Below, piece by piece: positions 46,549-54,038 of a stretch of DNA of 54,283 nucleotides (positions are counted from its first letter, which is position 1; every line of letters starts with the position of its first letter). Where the stretch lies: IMG/VR virus record IMGVR_UViG_3300045922_000602, positions 1 to 54,283 of that record. One strand, given 5' to 3'. The translations under genes were made by a program, and so were the position numbers. The notes under the pieces were generated by a model that was given only the letters and a program-made list of their open reading frames with translations, ran no database searches and was not told where the DNA came from. This stretch comes from a virus.

Positions 46549-46761
46549 ATGTGTCAATGCACCGTAACAACTGACGACCGCGTTCGTCTCCGCGACGCAG
46601 AGTATGAGTTTATAAAAGAGACGAAACATCTCGAAAAATACGCAGCGTTACTCCCCTATAAAACATGGGGGCTTTGCCCGGAACATGATGGACGGCTGCG
46701 CGGACTGGCGATTGGTTGGGTCCAAGAAAGGAGAAAACAAAATGCCGCGAAGGAGGAATGA
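46549..46761 (+). CDS. Hypothetical small protein (70 aa)
   Basis: AAAGGAGAATAAA precedes ATG 46549. It reads MCQCTVTTDDRVRLRDAEYE, then HLEKYAALLPYKTWGLCPEHDGRLRGLAIG. A C-x-C at the start and CPEH later could bind a metal. It overlaps the MoxR gene start by 20 bp. Function unknown. Confidence 0.55.
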   Translation: MCQCTVTTDDRVRLRDAEYEFIKETKHLEKYAALLPYKTWGLCPEHDGRLRGLAIGWVQERRKQNAAKEE

Positions 46762-47875
46762 ACCCAACACGTCTGAACCCAACACAAGGGTGGAAGCCCC
46801 GGCAATCCCGGTTGATGAGGTACTCGCGGGATTGCTGGAATACAAACCGAAAAGTGGCCAAAAACTATGGCCATGGCTGGTAGGACCCACGGGTTCGGGG
46901 AAAACAACCCGCGTGCACGAATATGCGCGGCGGCGTGGTCTGCCAGTGATCGCTGTACACCTGCACAGCATGCTCACCGAAGAGATACTCGGTATCCCAG
47001 AGATCCGGGACAACCGGACAATCTGGACCCTGCCTGATTGGGCTACTGATCGGCCCGCAATCATCTTCTTCGATGAGGTCGACAAAGCGCCAATGGAGCG
47101 CCTGGGCGTGGTCATGACCACACTCGCCGAACTCCGCGTGCGCAACCGCCCTCTCCACCCCGACACGCTGATGATCCTCGCATCCCAACCGGTGGATCCG
47201 GGCTGGGTGGAGGATGAGACGGGTGCGGCCATCCGAGCACGTACGGTTCCACTGGCAGTGTCGTATGACTGGCAGCGGCTGGAGCAAATGTTCCCCCCAA
47301 TCAACCTTGGCTTCTTGCCCGCCGACGTACCCCAAATACCGGCACTGCCGAAACCATCGGCACGGCAGGTAGAATACTGTCTTGGCGTACTCTACGGCCC
47401 CTTTTCCGAAGAGCACGCGAAGCTCATCACACATTCCGTATTGGGAACGACTTGGGCAGAGAGACTCCTTCAACAAATGGAGCAGGTCATCAATCCCGAA
47501 AATGTAGTAAAGGGATTGCTGCAACGACCGGAACGCACGAAGACTATGCCCACAGCCGTGTTATCAAAGATTATGGACAAAGTCCTGATTCACGGCAACG
47601 GGCAGCTTCTACACGACACATTCGTCCGTGTGATTGCTGAATCGTCGCCGGACGCCGCGCAGGAAGCGATCAAACAAATGCTGTCACGAGCGCGGGACGC
47701 CGTTCTCGCCGCCGGTGGCGAAATGCAATTCCTGCAAGGCGAACCGGATTTCGATCAGGATAAGTGGCTAAACTTAGTCAACAGCATCGCCGCCGAACTG
47801 GGTTCCCGCTGGTCGGGTCAGCCGATCCAACCACGCAAACTGAAGAGCGCCAGCACACAAGAGGGGCATCCATGA
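46742..47875 (+). CDS. MoxR-type AAA+ ATPase
   Basis: AGGAGAAAACAA precedes ATG 46742; the longer reading from 46685 overlaps the previous gene. The 377-residue protein has Walker A GPTGSGKTT (48-56), Walker B IIFFDEVDK (107-115) and sensor-like LMILASQPVD. The next gene encodes a VWA/metallopeptidase and overlaps by 4 bases. In cellular systems MoxR ATPases act with VWA partners in assembly or activation of other proteins; substrate here unknown. MoxR-VWA pairs are uncommon in phages. Confidence 0.85.
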   Translation: MPRRRNEPNTSEPNTRVEAPAIPVDEVLAGLLEYKPKSGQKLWPWLVGPTGSGKTTRVHEYARRRGLPVIAVHLHSMLTEEILGIPEIRDNRTIWTLPDWATDRPAIIFFDEVDKAPMERLGVVMTTLAELRVRNRPLHPDTLMILASQPVDPGWVEDETGAAIRARTVPLAVSYDWQRLEQMFPPINLGFLPADVPQIPALPKPSARQVEYCLGVLYGPFSEEHAKLITHSVLGTTWAERLLQQMEQVINPENVVKGLLQRPERTKTMPTAVLSKIMDKVLIHGNGQLLHDTFVRVIAESSPDAAQEAIKQMLSRARDAVLAAGGEMQFLQGEPDFDQDKWLNLVNSIAAELGSRWSGQPIQPRKLKSASTQEGHP

Positions 47876-49035
47876 CAAGACTGGAAATGGAAATGCTCCT
47901 GCTCAACACGGGCATTCAGATTGAAAAGCTCAAGTCCTGTGCACACCGTGCACGCACAGTCCTCGAAAACGGGAGATTTGTCATCCACCTTCACGAAGAT
48001 TGGTGGAACAAACTCCCGGAAGTCTACCAAGTAGAGGTATTGTGCCACGAACTCCTGCACATCCTACGCGGCGACTTCCTGCGACTCCCCCACATAAAAG
48101 ATGAGGAGGACCGAATATACTACAAATATGCTGCCGACGCTCTAATCAACCAGAACCTCCCGATCATCCGGATGTATGAGCCGGATGCTTGGGTTTACGA
48201 GCGTCTCTATCACACGCATGGCGATGACTCATGGCCCTCGCCAGAGCGCCTTCCCAGCACGCAGTGGCTGATGAAGAAACTCCGCGAATTAGAGCAAAAC
48301 CAAACCAAATGTGAGGACGGATGTTGTGATACAATGCGGCATCCTCCGCAGTCCACGCCCGGTGACATCGACGCGGCCACAGCAGAAGCTCTCGGGCGAG
48401 CGGTGGAGCAACTGCGCGAACAGTTTGCAAACGACCCGCTCGCCAAACGAATCCTGCAAGCAAGCACCAGCTTTGCTGCGGGCCGCGAATCATTACATGA
48501 GGTACTGACTGTCGAGCCATCCTGGATCGACACCGCGCTCCTCGAACGCATTCTGCAGCGTATGTTACGAAGCGCCCCACACGCACCGGGGGCGAAAGTC
48601 AAACGGCGAAGCTACCGTCGCCGCCATGGCATCTTCCCGATCAGTATACCGATGCCGACAGCGTCCTGTATTCTCGCGGTGGACGTATCGGGGTCGATGC
48701 ACAACTATTACCCACAGCTCCAGTGGTTGAAATCACGACTTGCACGTGAATTCCAGGCTGAGATCTGGCACTGGAGTGATAACGCCATACGGGTGAAGAA
48801 CCTCCACACCGCGCCCTGGTTCGGGGGCACGGACATCCGCCCATTGCTCCAGAAAATCCCTAAACGTGGCCCAGCTGCGCTCGTCGTCGCAACAGACGGC
48901 TACATCTCACCGCCCCCCAAGGCAGAATGGTTACCTACTTACCCCGTGGTATGGTATATGATTACAGACAAAAAAGTACCAATTCGACCCAATGACTTAC
49001 TCCTGAGGGTAAGACCATGCATGAAGAACAATTGA
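47872..49035 (+). CDS. VWA-domain protein with HELLH metallopeptidase motif
   Basis: The start at 47872 overlaps the MoxR stop. The 387-residue protein has CHELLHILRGDF (HExxH at 59-63), a low-similarity middle with Cys (CEDGCC) and a C-terminal VWA domain with a complete MIDAS: DVSGS (271-275), GGTD (Thr320) and ATDG (Asp342). This is the DUF2201-type layout (predicted metallopeptidase plus VWA), normally paired with a MoxR ATPase, as here. It may process or remodel host or phage proteins. Confidence 0.85.
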   Translation: MTRLEMEMLLLNTGIQIEKLKSCAHRARTVLENGRFVIHLHEDWWNKLPEVYQVEVLCHELLHILRGDFLRLPHIKDEEDRIYYKYAADALINQNLPIIRMYEPDAWVYERLYHTHGDDSWPSPERLPSTQWLMKKLRELEQNQTKCEDGCCDTMRHPPQSTPGDIDAATAEALGRAVEQLREQFANDPLAKRILQASTSFAAGRESLHEVLTVEPSWIDTALLERILQRMLRSAPHAPGAKVKRRSYRRRHGIFPISIPMPTASCILAVDVSGSMHNYYPQLQWLKSRLAREFQAEIWHWSDNAIRVKNLHTAPWFGGTDIRPLLQKIPKRGPAALVVATDGYISPPPKAEWLPTYPVVWYMITDKKVPIRPNDLLLRVRPCMKNN

Positions 49036-49508
49036 TTAATAAATGTTTAAACGGTGAGCAGGCTGCATACTATGACTTGGTGCGTTACCTACAACCCGTA
49101 GCGGCCCGTATCGTACACAGTCGACTGCCGGCAGAGGCGGACCGTCAGGACGCCATACAAGAAACCTTAGTACGTGCTTGTCTACACCTCAATTGCTTTC
49201 GGGGCAAATCCCTCAAAGCTTGGGTGGCAGCAATTGCACGTAACTATTGTTGTGAGTATTATCGACGAAGACATGACACTATCACTTACGTGGACGAATT
49301 GCCTGACCTACCTGATAACAGTATGTTGCGGGCAGCTCACGCGAACTGGGAACTGTCCGCGTTGCAGCAGCTCGCTGGCGATGACTGGGCTGTCCTCAAG
49401 GCCTACGCCGAACACGGCCCTAAAGTGGCGGAGGCACTAGGCATACCACACAAAACAATCAGGGTGAGAATATGCCGAATTCGCACACGACTCCGAAATG
49501 GGAGGTGA
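49017..49508 (+). CDS. ECF-like sigma factor
   Basis: The 163-residue protein has region 2 (AEADRQDAIQETLVRACLHL, then WVAAIARNYCCEYYRRRHDT) and region 4 (AVLKAYAEHGPKVAEALGIP, KTIRVRICRIRTRLRN) with a helix-turn-helix. No extra domains. Group IV sigma factors direct RNA polymerase to particular promoters; a phage copy could switch expression to the minus-strand operon. It overlaps the VWA gene by 19 bases. Confidence 0.85.
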   Translation: MHEEQLINKCLNGEQAAYYDLVRYLQPVAARIVHSRLPAEADRQDAIQETLVRACLHLNCFRGKSLKAWVAAIARNYCCEYYRRRHDTITYVDELPDLPDNSMLRAAHANWELSALQQLAGDDWAVLKAYAEHGPKVAEALGIPHKTIRVRICRIRTRLRNGR

Positions 49509-49509
49509 C

Positions 49510-49782
49510 ATGCTCAAGAAGATACAAAAACAAGTGTCCGAATATGGTTGGTCTGAAGAGACTCTGCGTTCCTTCGCGGCGCACTTGCACACAATCGCCT
49601 CCGGATTGTGCCAAGACACGGCACTAGCGAAGGAGGCGGTAGAGGACCTAACCAGTACACTGGCCCTATCATTGATACGGATGCACAATCCATCGGCAGT
49701 GTGCAGGGCCGCGCTGCGACGGCGTATCGCGCATTTGCGTGCACGCCGTAACAAGATAGTCAACTTGGAGGACGAGCGGTGA
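49510..49782 (+). CDS. Sigma-region-2-like protein without region 4 (90 aa)
   Basis: GGGAGGTGAC precedes ATG 49510. It reads MLKKIQKQVSEYGWSEETLR, LCQDTALAKEAVEDLTSTLA and AVCRAALRRRIAHLRARRNK. Its middle aligns by eye with region 2 of the adjacent sigma factor (DAIQETL ... WVAAIARN ... RRRH), but the promoter-binding region 4 is absent. It could modulate the sigma factor or polymerase, or be a degenerate copy. Resemblance is moderate. Confidence 0.5.
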   Translation: MLKKIQKQVSEYGWSEETLRSFAAHLHTIASGLCQDTALAKEAVEDLTSTLALSLIRMHNPSAVCRAALRRRIAHLRARRNKIVNLEDER

Positions 49783-50135
49783 ATCCGAAAGACAAAATTG
49801 GACGACAGAAACCACAACTACACTTACTACCTCCACGCGCACTAGTCGACTGTGCAAGGGCGCTTGAAGATGGCGCGCGGAAGTATGGCGAATGGAACTG
49901 GCGCAGCACACGGGTTGCCGCGACAGTCTACCTATCAGCCGCGATGCGCCACATGATGGCATATCTGGATGGCGAATTCTATGACCCCGATTCGGGCCAC
50001 CCGCACCTAGGGCATGCCATGGCCTCGATGGCCATCCTGCTCGATGCACACGCAGGGGGATGGATTATTGATGACCGCCCTCGGGTCAAAGGAACAGGCC
50101 CAAAGGCGATCCGAGAAAGGAGAAAGAAGAAATGA
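49779..50135 (+). CDS. dATP/dGTP diphosphohydrolase-like (DUF5664) protein
   Basis: The 118-residue protein has QLHLLPPRALVDCARALEDG, GARKYGEWNWR, YLSAAMRHMMAYLDGEFYDP and SGHPHLGHAMASMAILLDAH. These E-x-G-x-x-K-Y and H-x-x-x-H/A-D patterns are typical of the DUF5664/dGTP_diPhyd_N family of nucleotide pyrophosphohydrolase-like proteins. Likely adjusts dNTP pools. It overlaps both neighbours by 4 bp. Confidence 0.7.
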   Translation: MNPKDKIGRQKPQLHLLPPRALVDCARALEDGARKYGEWNWRSTRVAATVYLSAAMRHMMAYLDGEFYDPDSGHPHLGHAMASMAILLDAHAGGWIIDDRPRVKGTGPKAIRERRKKK

Positions 50136-50656
50136 AGTTACTCCCATTACTGCTATCACTTACAACACCCGCCTTGGGTGCGGATAAGATGATCGCGGCG
50201 AATTTTGCTGCGGACCTCAAGGGCGATCCAGACACGCGAGAAGGAACATGGGGGCGTGCGGCAGCCCACATTTGGCGGATGGAATTTCGCAACGTACCAC
50301 CGGGAAAGCGCGTGCGGATCAAACGTGTGTATGGTGACTTCGTTGCCTGGGCCAGGGGCAACCCTCCGCCGAATTCACACGCGGGGGTCCTGTTCGGCCT
50401 GCAGCGGACGGACGTTGGAGGGTCACCGGACGTATGGCCCGCCGCTGAAGGTTGCGTGCTGTACCTACAGCACGCTGTTGTAGGGAGCCAAGTCGCGCGC
50501 CTCGACTTCGACTATCGTGACCTCAGCTTCGTCCTCGCTGATGACCACATCCTCGAAGTTAAGGTGGCCGTGTGGCTCAATGACACAGAAGAGGAAATCC
50601 ATATGGAACCCACCTTCGTGCTATACTATGACTATATCGACGCGGGGGACAAATGA
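50132..50656 (+). CDS. Secreted protein of unknown function (174 aa)
   Basis: A clear Sec signal peptide (MKLLPLLLSLTTPALGA, cleavage near residue 17) precedes a soluble, beta-rich domain with AHIWRMEFRNVPPGKRVRIK, VYGDFVAWARGNPPPN, VWPAAEGCVLYLQHAVVG and EPTFVLYYDYIDAG. Such a protein would act in the periplasm or outside the cell. Superinfection exclusion or receptor masking are possible. No family recognised. Confidence 0.6.
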   Translation: MKLLPLLLSLTTPALGADKMIAANFAADLKGDPDTREGTWGRAAAHIWRMEFRNVPPGKRVRIKRVYGDFVAWARGNPPPNSHAGVLFGLQRTDVGGSPDVWPAAEGCVLYLQHAVVGSQVARLDFDYRDLSFVLADDHILEVKVAVWLNDTEEEIHMEPTFVLYYDYIDAGDK

Positions 50657-51090
50657 AAGCCCATGAGAGATTCTACCGCCTCCTCGTCCAATTTCTCAAG
50701 CCGATCATAGCGCCAGAATACGACATCGATATTGCAGAAGCGACCGCAGAAGACGGACTCGATGAGAGTCTTGATGCGGTCGTTTCTGTTAATACCACCT
50801 ATCTTTTCGCCAATATCAGAATGCACCCGAATCTACAAAAACAATTTCGCGCGGGAATGTATCGCTACATCGGTGAGGTCGTGGTGCACGAAATGGCGCA
50901 CATCCTAACATGGGAACTCCTCGAAACAAGCGAGCAACTCGCACGCGATGACCAAGCACAGCAGCACACGCAAAACATATATGAGCGGACAACACAGCGT
51001 ATCACCAACTCATTGATGCGGCTCTTGGGCGATGGGTGGGCGGACAAAATCGCCGCCGAAGCAAAAACACGAAGGAGGTTGAAAGTATGA
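50653..51090 (+). CDS. HExxH zinc-dependent peptidase-like protein (145 aa)
   Basis: The central helix VVVHEMAHILTWEL carries HExxH, the zincin signature, near the middle. It reads MKAHERFYRLLVQFLKPIIA, then a helical C-terminus (TQRITNSLMRLLGDGWADKI). It resembles small phage metalloprotease-like proteins, but the third zinc ligand is not identified. It overlaps both neighbours by 4 bases. Target unknown. Confidence 0.65.
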   Translation: MKAHERFYRLLVQFLKPIIAPEYDIDIAEATAEDGLDESLDAVVSVNTTYLFANIRMHPNLQKQFRAGMYRYIGEVVVHEMAHILTWELLETSEQLARDDQAQQHTQNIYERTTQRITNSLMRLLGDGWADKIAAEAKTRRRLKV

Positions 51091-53192
51091 TGGTAAATGA
51101 AAAGAATATTCCAGAGCGCTTGAAGCAGGAAAAGCGCTGGGTGCTGTGGAAACCAGAGGTTCGTAGCGAGAAGCCGACCAAGGTACCCGTCGCGCCGAAC
51201 GGCTGCTACATCAACGCTACAGATTCGACTAATTGGCTTACGTTTGACGATGCCGTACGATATGCACGCGAACGTGGATGGGGCGTCGGTTTCGCCCTCG
51301 GTGACGGCTACGTTGGCATCGACATCGATAGGTGCTACGTCGATGATGAACGCGGTCACAAGGTGTTGACGCCACTAGCGGATCATGTCGCGCGCAGCCT
51401 GCAGAGCTACACGGAGAGGTCTCCGAGCGGCGAGGGTATCCACATAATCGTATGGGCCGGGCGTGATATTGCCATCAACCGTGTGGGGCCCGTTGAGGTC
51501 TACACGCGGGGGAGGTTCTTCACTATCACGGGTGATGCGGCGACCGGATCTGGAGTCAATGATGCCACGCAGGGACTCGCGTGGCTCGAACATCAACTGA
51601 CACAATGGAGGATGATTCTGCAACACGTCCGGCGGAAGCGTAGGGAGTTCATTGATGCGGCGGATCCATACTCGCGGTACAGCAGCCCAAGCGAAGCTGA
51701 TATGGCGCTCGCCGGTGAGGTAGTCCGCAAGCTAGCCGATCTGGGCGCTCCTCATCAAACGATAGAGGCCGAAGCAATGATGGCAATGTGGTTATTCCCA
51801 AAGATGTGTCGGGGGAAGTGGTTGCGTACGGACTACCTGCGCGACACGATCAAAAAGGCCATCGAGGGCCTCGAAGAACAGAAGAAGGAACACAACACAG
51901 AGAAGAAGAAGAAGCTGATTGGGGCCGACATACTGGAACTGCTGCGCTCCGACGACTTCCCTGTCGACGTCCGGACCAACATCTTGGGGCGAATCGGCGA
52001 GTGTTATCTGGACGGGTCCTGGATGCAAGACGCATGGGAGAGGGCTTCTGTTGAAATAGAGAACCAGTTGCGGAAACGCGGCTTTCAGTCCACATACCAG
52101 GCTATTGAGAAAGCGATCGGTGCCCGCGTTGAGGAGAACGTGTACAACCCGATGAAGGAATGGCTCGAGGGCTTGAGCTGGGACGGAACGCCGCGTATGG
52201 AGAGGTGGCTGATTGATTTCTTCGGCGTGGAGGACACGCTGCTGGCACGGGAGGCCGCCAAACGGTTCTTGATCGGGGCTGTTGCACGCGCATTGGAGCC
52301 TGGCTGCCAAATGGATTGGATGTTAGTGCTGTATGGGCCCCAAGGCATTGGGAAGTCCTCCGGAATCAGAACGCTATTCGGCAAAGAATGGACGACCAGT
52401 TGGTCTTTCGACAGTGGAGCAAGTAAGAGGGATAATTTGCTGGCCCTTTACACCGGCTGGTGCGCCGAAGTCGCGGAGTTGGCCGGTATGGATAAGAGAG
52501 ACAGCAAAGAGATGAGGGACCTCATTTCCGCGCTAGAAGACCCGCTCCGAAGACCATACGGGCGCGGAAGCAGCAAGTATCCCCGCCACACCGTATTAAT
52601 TGGTACGACCAATGACAGTGAGATCCTCCGCGACGAGACCGGCAACCGCCGATTCATAATTATGGCATGTGGTGCACCCCAAGTAGACCTCAGCAAGATG
52701 CAAGCTGCACGCGAACAGCTTTGGGCCGAGGCCCTGCACGCATACCGGCGCGAGTGGAAATGGTGGTGGGATCTAGACGATCTCACGGACCTGCGCAGAC
52801 AGATTGCGGAGATGCACCGCCGGTTCGAAAGGCCGCTACACAAGGAGGAGGCAATTAGGTCGTTCTGCATGAACCCTGCTGCATACGCACTATACGCGGC
52901 GGGGACCCGGATTGAGGAAACGGCGAAGAGGTGCGTTCCGGGGTTCGTGAACACAGGAGTAATCGCCGACATCGAGCGTATGTCGCGGTACGAGGTCGCG
53001 AGGGTATTGCGGAAAATGGGCTACGAGCAAACACGTATCAACAATGAGCGCTTCTGGTACGATCCCGCTGTGTACCTCCACCTGAAGGACAGCTATTCGA
53101 GCTGGGACCAACTTTTGGAGGATCGCGCCAAATCAGTCAATAAACTACAGTTAACACCGCCGGATGAACTACAGTCGGAGGAACTAAAGTGA
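51087..53192 (+). CDS. PrimPol-VirE primase-helicase
   Basis: AGGAGGTTGAAAGT precedes ATG 51087 (51090 also possible). The 701-residue protein has an AEP/PrimPol-type N-terminal domain (GIDIDRC, Asp79/Asp81; SGEGIHI, His119) and a C-terminal VirE/SF3-like helicase domain (GPQGIGKS, Walker A 417-424; IGTTNDSEILRDETGNRRF with a later Arg). It primes and unwinds DNA for the phage polymerase. A stretch of charged Lys/Glu (KKEHNTEKKKK, about 270-282) links the two. Confidence 0.85.
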   Translation: MMVNEKNIPERLKQEKRWVLWKPEVRSEKPTKVPVAPNGCYINATDSTNWLTFDDAVRYARERGWGVGFALGDGYVGIDIDRCYVDDERGHKVLTPLADHVARSLQSYTERSPSGEGIHIIVWAGRDIAINRVGPVEVYTRGRFFTITGDAATGSGVNDATQGLAWLEHQLTQWRMILQHVRRKRREFIDAADPYSRYSSPSEADMALAGEVVRKLADLGAPHQTIEAEAMMAMWLFPKMCRGKWLRTDYLRDTIKKAIEGLEEQKKEHNTEKKKKLIGADILELLRSDDFPVDVRTNILGRIGECYLDGSWMQDAWERASVEIENQLRKRGFQSTYQAIEKAIGARVEENVYNPMKEWLEGLSWDGTPRMERWLIDFFGVEDTLLAREAAKRFLIGAVARALEPGCQMDWMLVLYGPQGIGKSSGIRTLFGKEWTTSWSFDSGASKRDNLLALYTGWCAEVAELAGMDKRDSKEMRDLISALEDPLRRPYGRGSSKYPRHTVLIGTTNDSEILRDETGNRRFIIMACGAPQVDLSKMQAAREQLWAEALHAYRREWKWWWDLDDLTDLRRQIAEMHRRFERPLHKEEAIRSFCMNPAAYALYAAGTRIEETAKRCVPGFVNTGVIADIERMSRYEVARVLRKMGYEQTRINNERFWYDPAVYLHLKDSYSSWDQLLEDRAKSVNKLQLTPPDELQSEELK

Positions 53193-53472
53193 AATTCTGC
53201 CATCTCAGCCAAGCGCATTTCAAAAAGTTCGGCAGAGCTAAGTATCTTATTTCTTATATCTATATACTACTCTGCCATACTTTCCATACATTTACATATA
53301 TAAAATAGAAGGAATAGGAGAATATAGGAAGGATGGTATATATATATGTATAGGTAGGGGAAATATATATATATATAGCGCGTATAGTGAATTCGTTGGC
53401 GGAGCCTGGCAGAGCGGAAGGCCGCGAGGTTTCCCCTTGCGTGCAACCCCAACCGCAGAAAGGAGGCCAAAC
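53193..53472. other. AT-rich island after the primase gene
   Basis: Roughly 200 bp (about 53225-53390) is much richer in A/T than the genome around it, with alternating TA runs (53337-53350 and 53366-53380). Then GC-rich sequence and a ribosome site (AGGAGG, 53461). A 39-codon frame from GTG at 53189 exists but looks random. It could be an origin or promoter region. No iterons found by eye. Confidence 0.4.
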
Positions 53473-53778
53473 GTGCTATTTTTAAAGGCAGACCCCGTCC
53501 GTCCAGACATACTCTTTACCGTCCACAAGATACTGTGCCACCGTAACGGAGGTGGGCGCACATATACCAGAACAAAATACATCGGCCAAATAGACGAATG
53601 GGGCCTATATGCCAACATCCCCTTCAGTGTCAGTGTGTTACGCATCCCCCGCAGCGAACCAGGGGCCATCTACCGCCAGAAAAGTACGGGATTTGTAACG
53701 GCCCATTTTGATCGTTGCTTCTTCCTTGGTGAACGCGACCGCCCCCGCGTGCAACCCCCGACTGCAGAAAGGAACTGA
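53473..53778 (+). CDS. Left-array small paralogue (101 aa)
   Basis: GTG at 53473 follows AGGAGG with 6-base spacing and gives VLFLKADPVRP, matching the start of the next gene (MLFLKIAPDWR); the upstream ATG at 53437 is rejected. It continues YIGQIDEWGLYANIPFSVSV and RSEPGAIYRQKSTGFVTAHFD. A 22-residue tail after the homologous region runs through a repeated leader. First recognisable array member. Confidence 0.65.
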   Translation: MLFLKADPVRPDILFTVHKILCHRNGGGRTYTRTKYIGQIDEWGLYANIPFSVSVLRIPRSEPGAIYRQKSTGFVTAHFDRCFFLGERDRPRVQPPTAERN

Positions 53779-53780
53779 AC

Positions 53781-54038
53781 ATGCTCTTTCTAAAAATAGC
53801 TCCTGACTGGCGAGAAGTACTCTTTACCGCCAACAAAACACAATACATCGGCCAAGTAGATGAGCGAGGCCTGTACGCCTTCATCCCCCACCCTCTCAGC
53901 CCCTATGTGTTATCGATCCTCCGCAGCGAACCCGAAGGCATCAGCCACCAGAAAAGTATGGGGTTGGTAATGGCCCGTCCTGATCGCTGCTACATTCTCA
54001 ACATTCGTGGAGAGCCTCCTGATGGTACTGCCAGCTAA
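53781..54038 (+). CDS. Left-array small paralogue (85 aa)
   Basis: AAAGGAACTGAAC precedes ATG 53781. It reads MLFLKIAPDWREVLFTANKT, YIGQVDERGLYAFIPHPL, LSILRSEPEGISHQKSMGLV and ARPDRCYIL. It is very similar in order to the preceding gene, a tandem duplication. The short leader (GCGTGCAACCCC...GCAGAAAGGA) is also shared. Function unknown. Confidence 0.7.
   Translation: MLFLKIAPDWREVLFTANKTQYIGQVDERGLYAFIPHPLSPYVLSILRSEPEGISHQKSMGLVMARPDRCYILNIRGEPPDGTAS

Noticed and set aside
53189-53308. 39-codon frame starting GTGA after the primase gene
   Set aside because: AT-rich, low-complexity composition and no ribosome site fitting its start.
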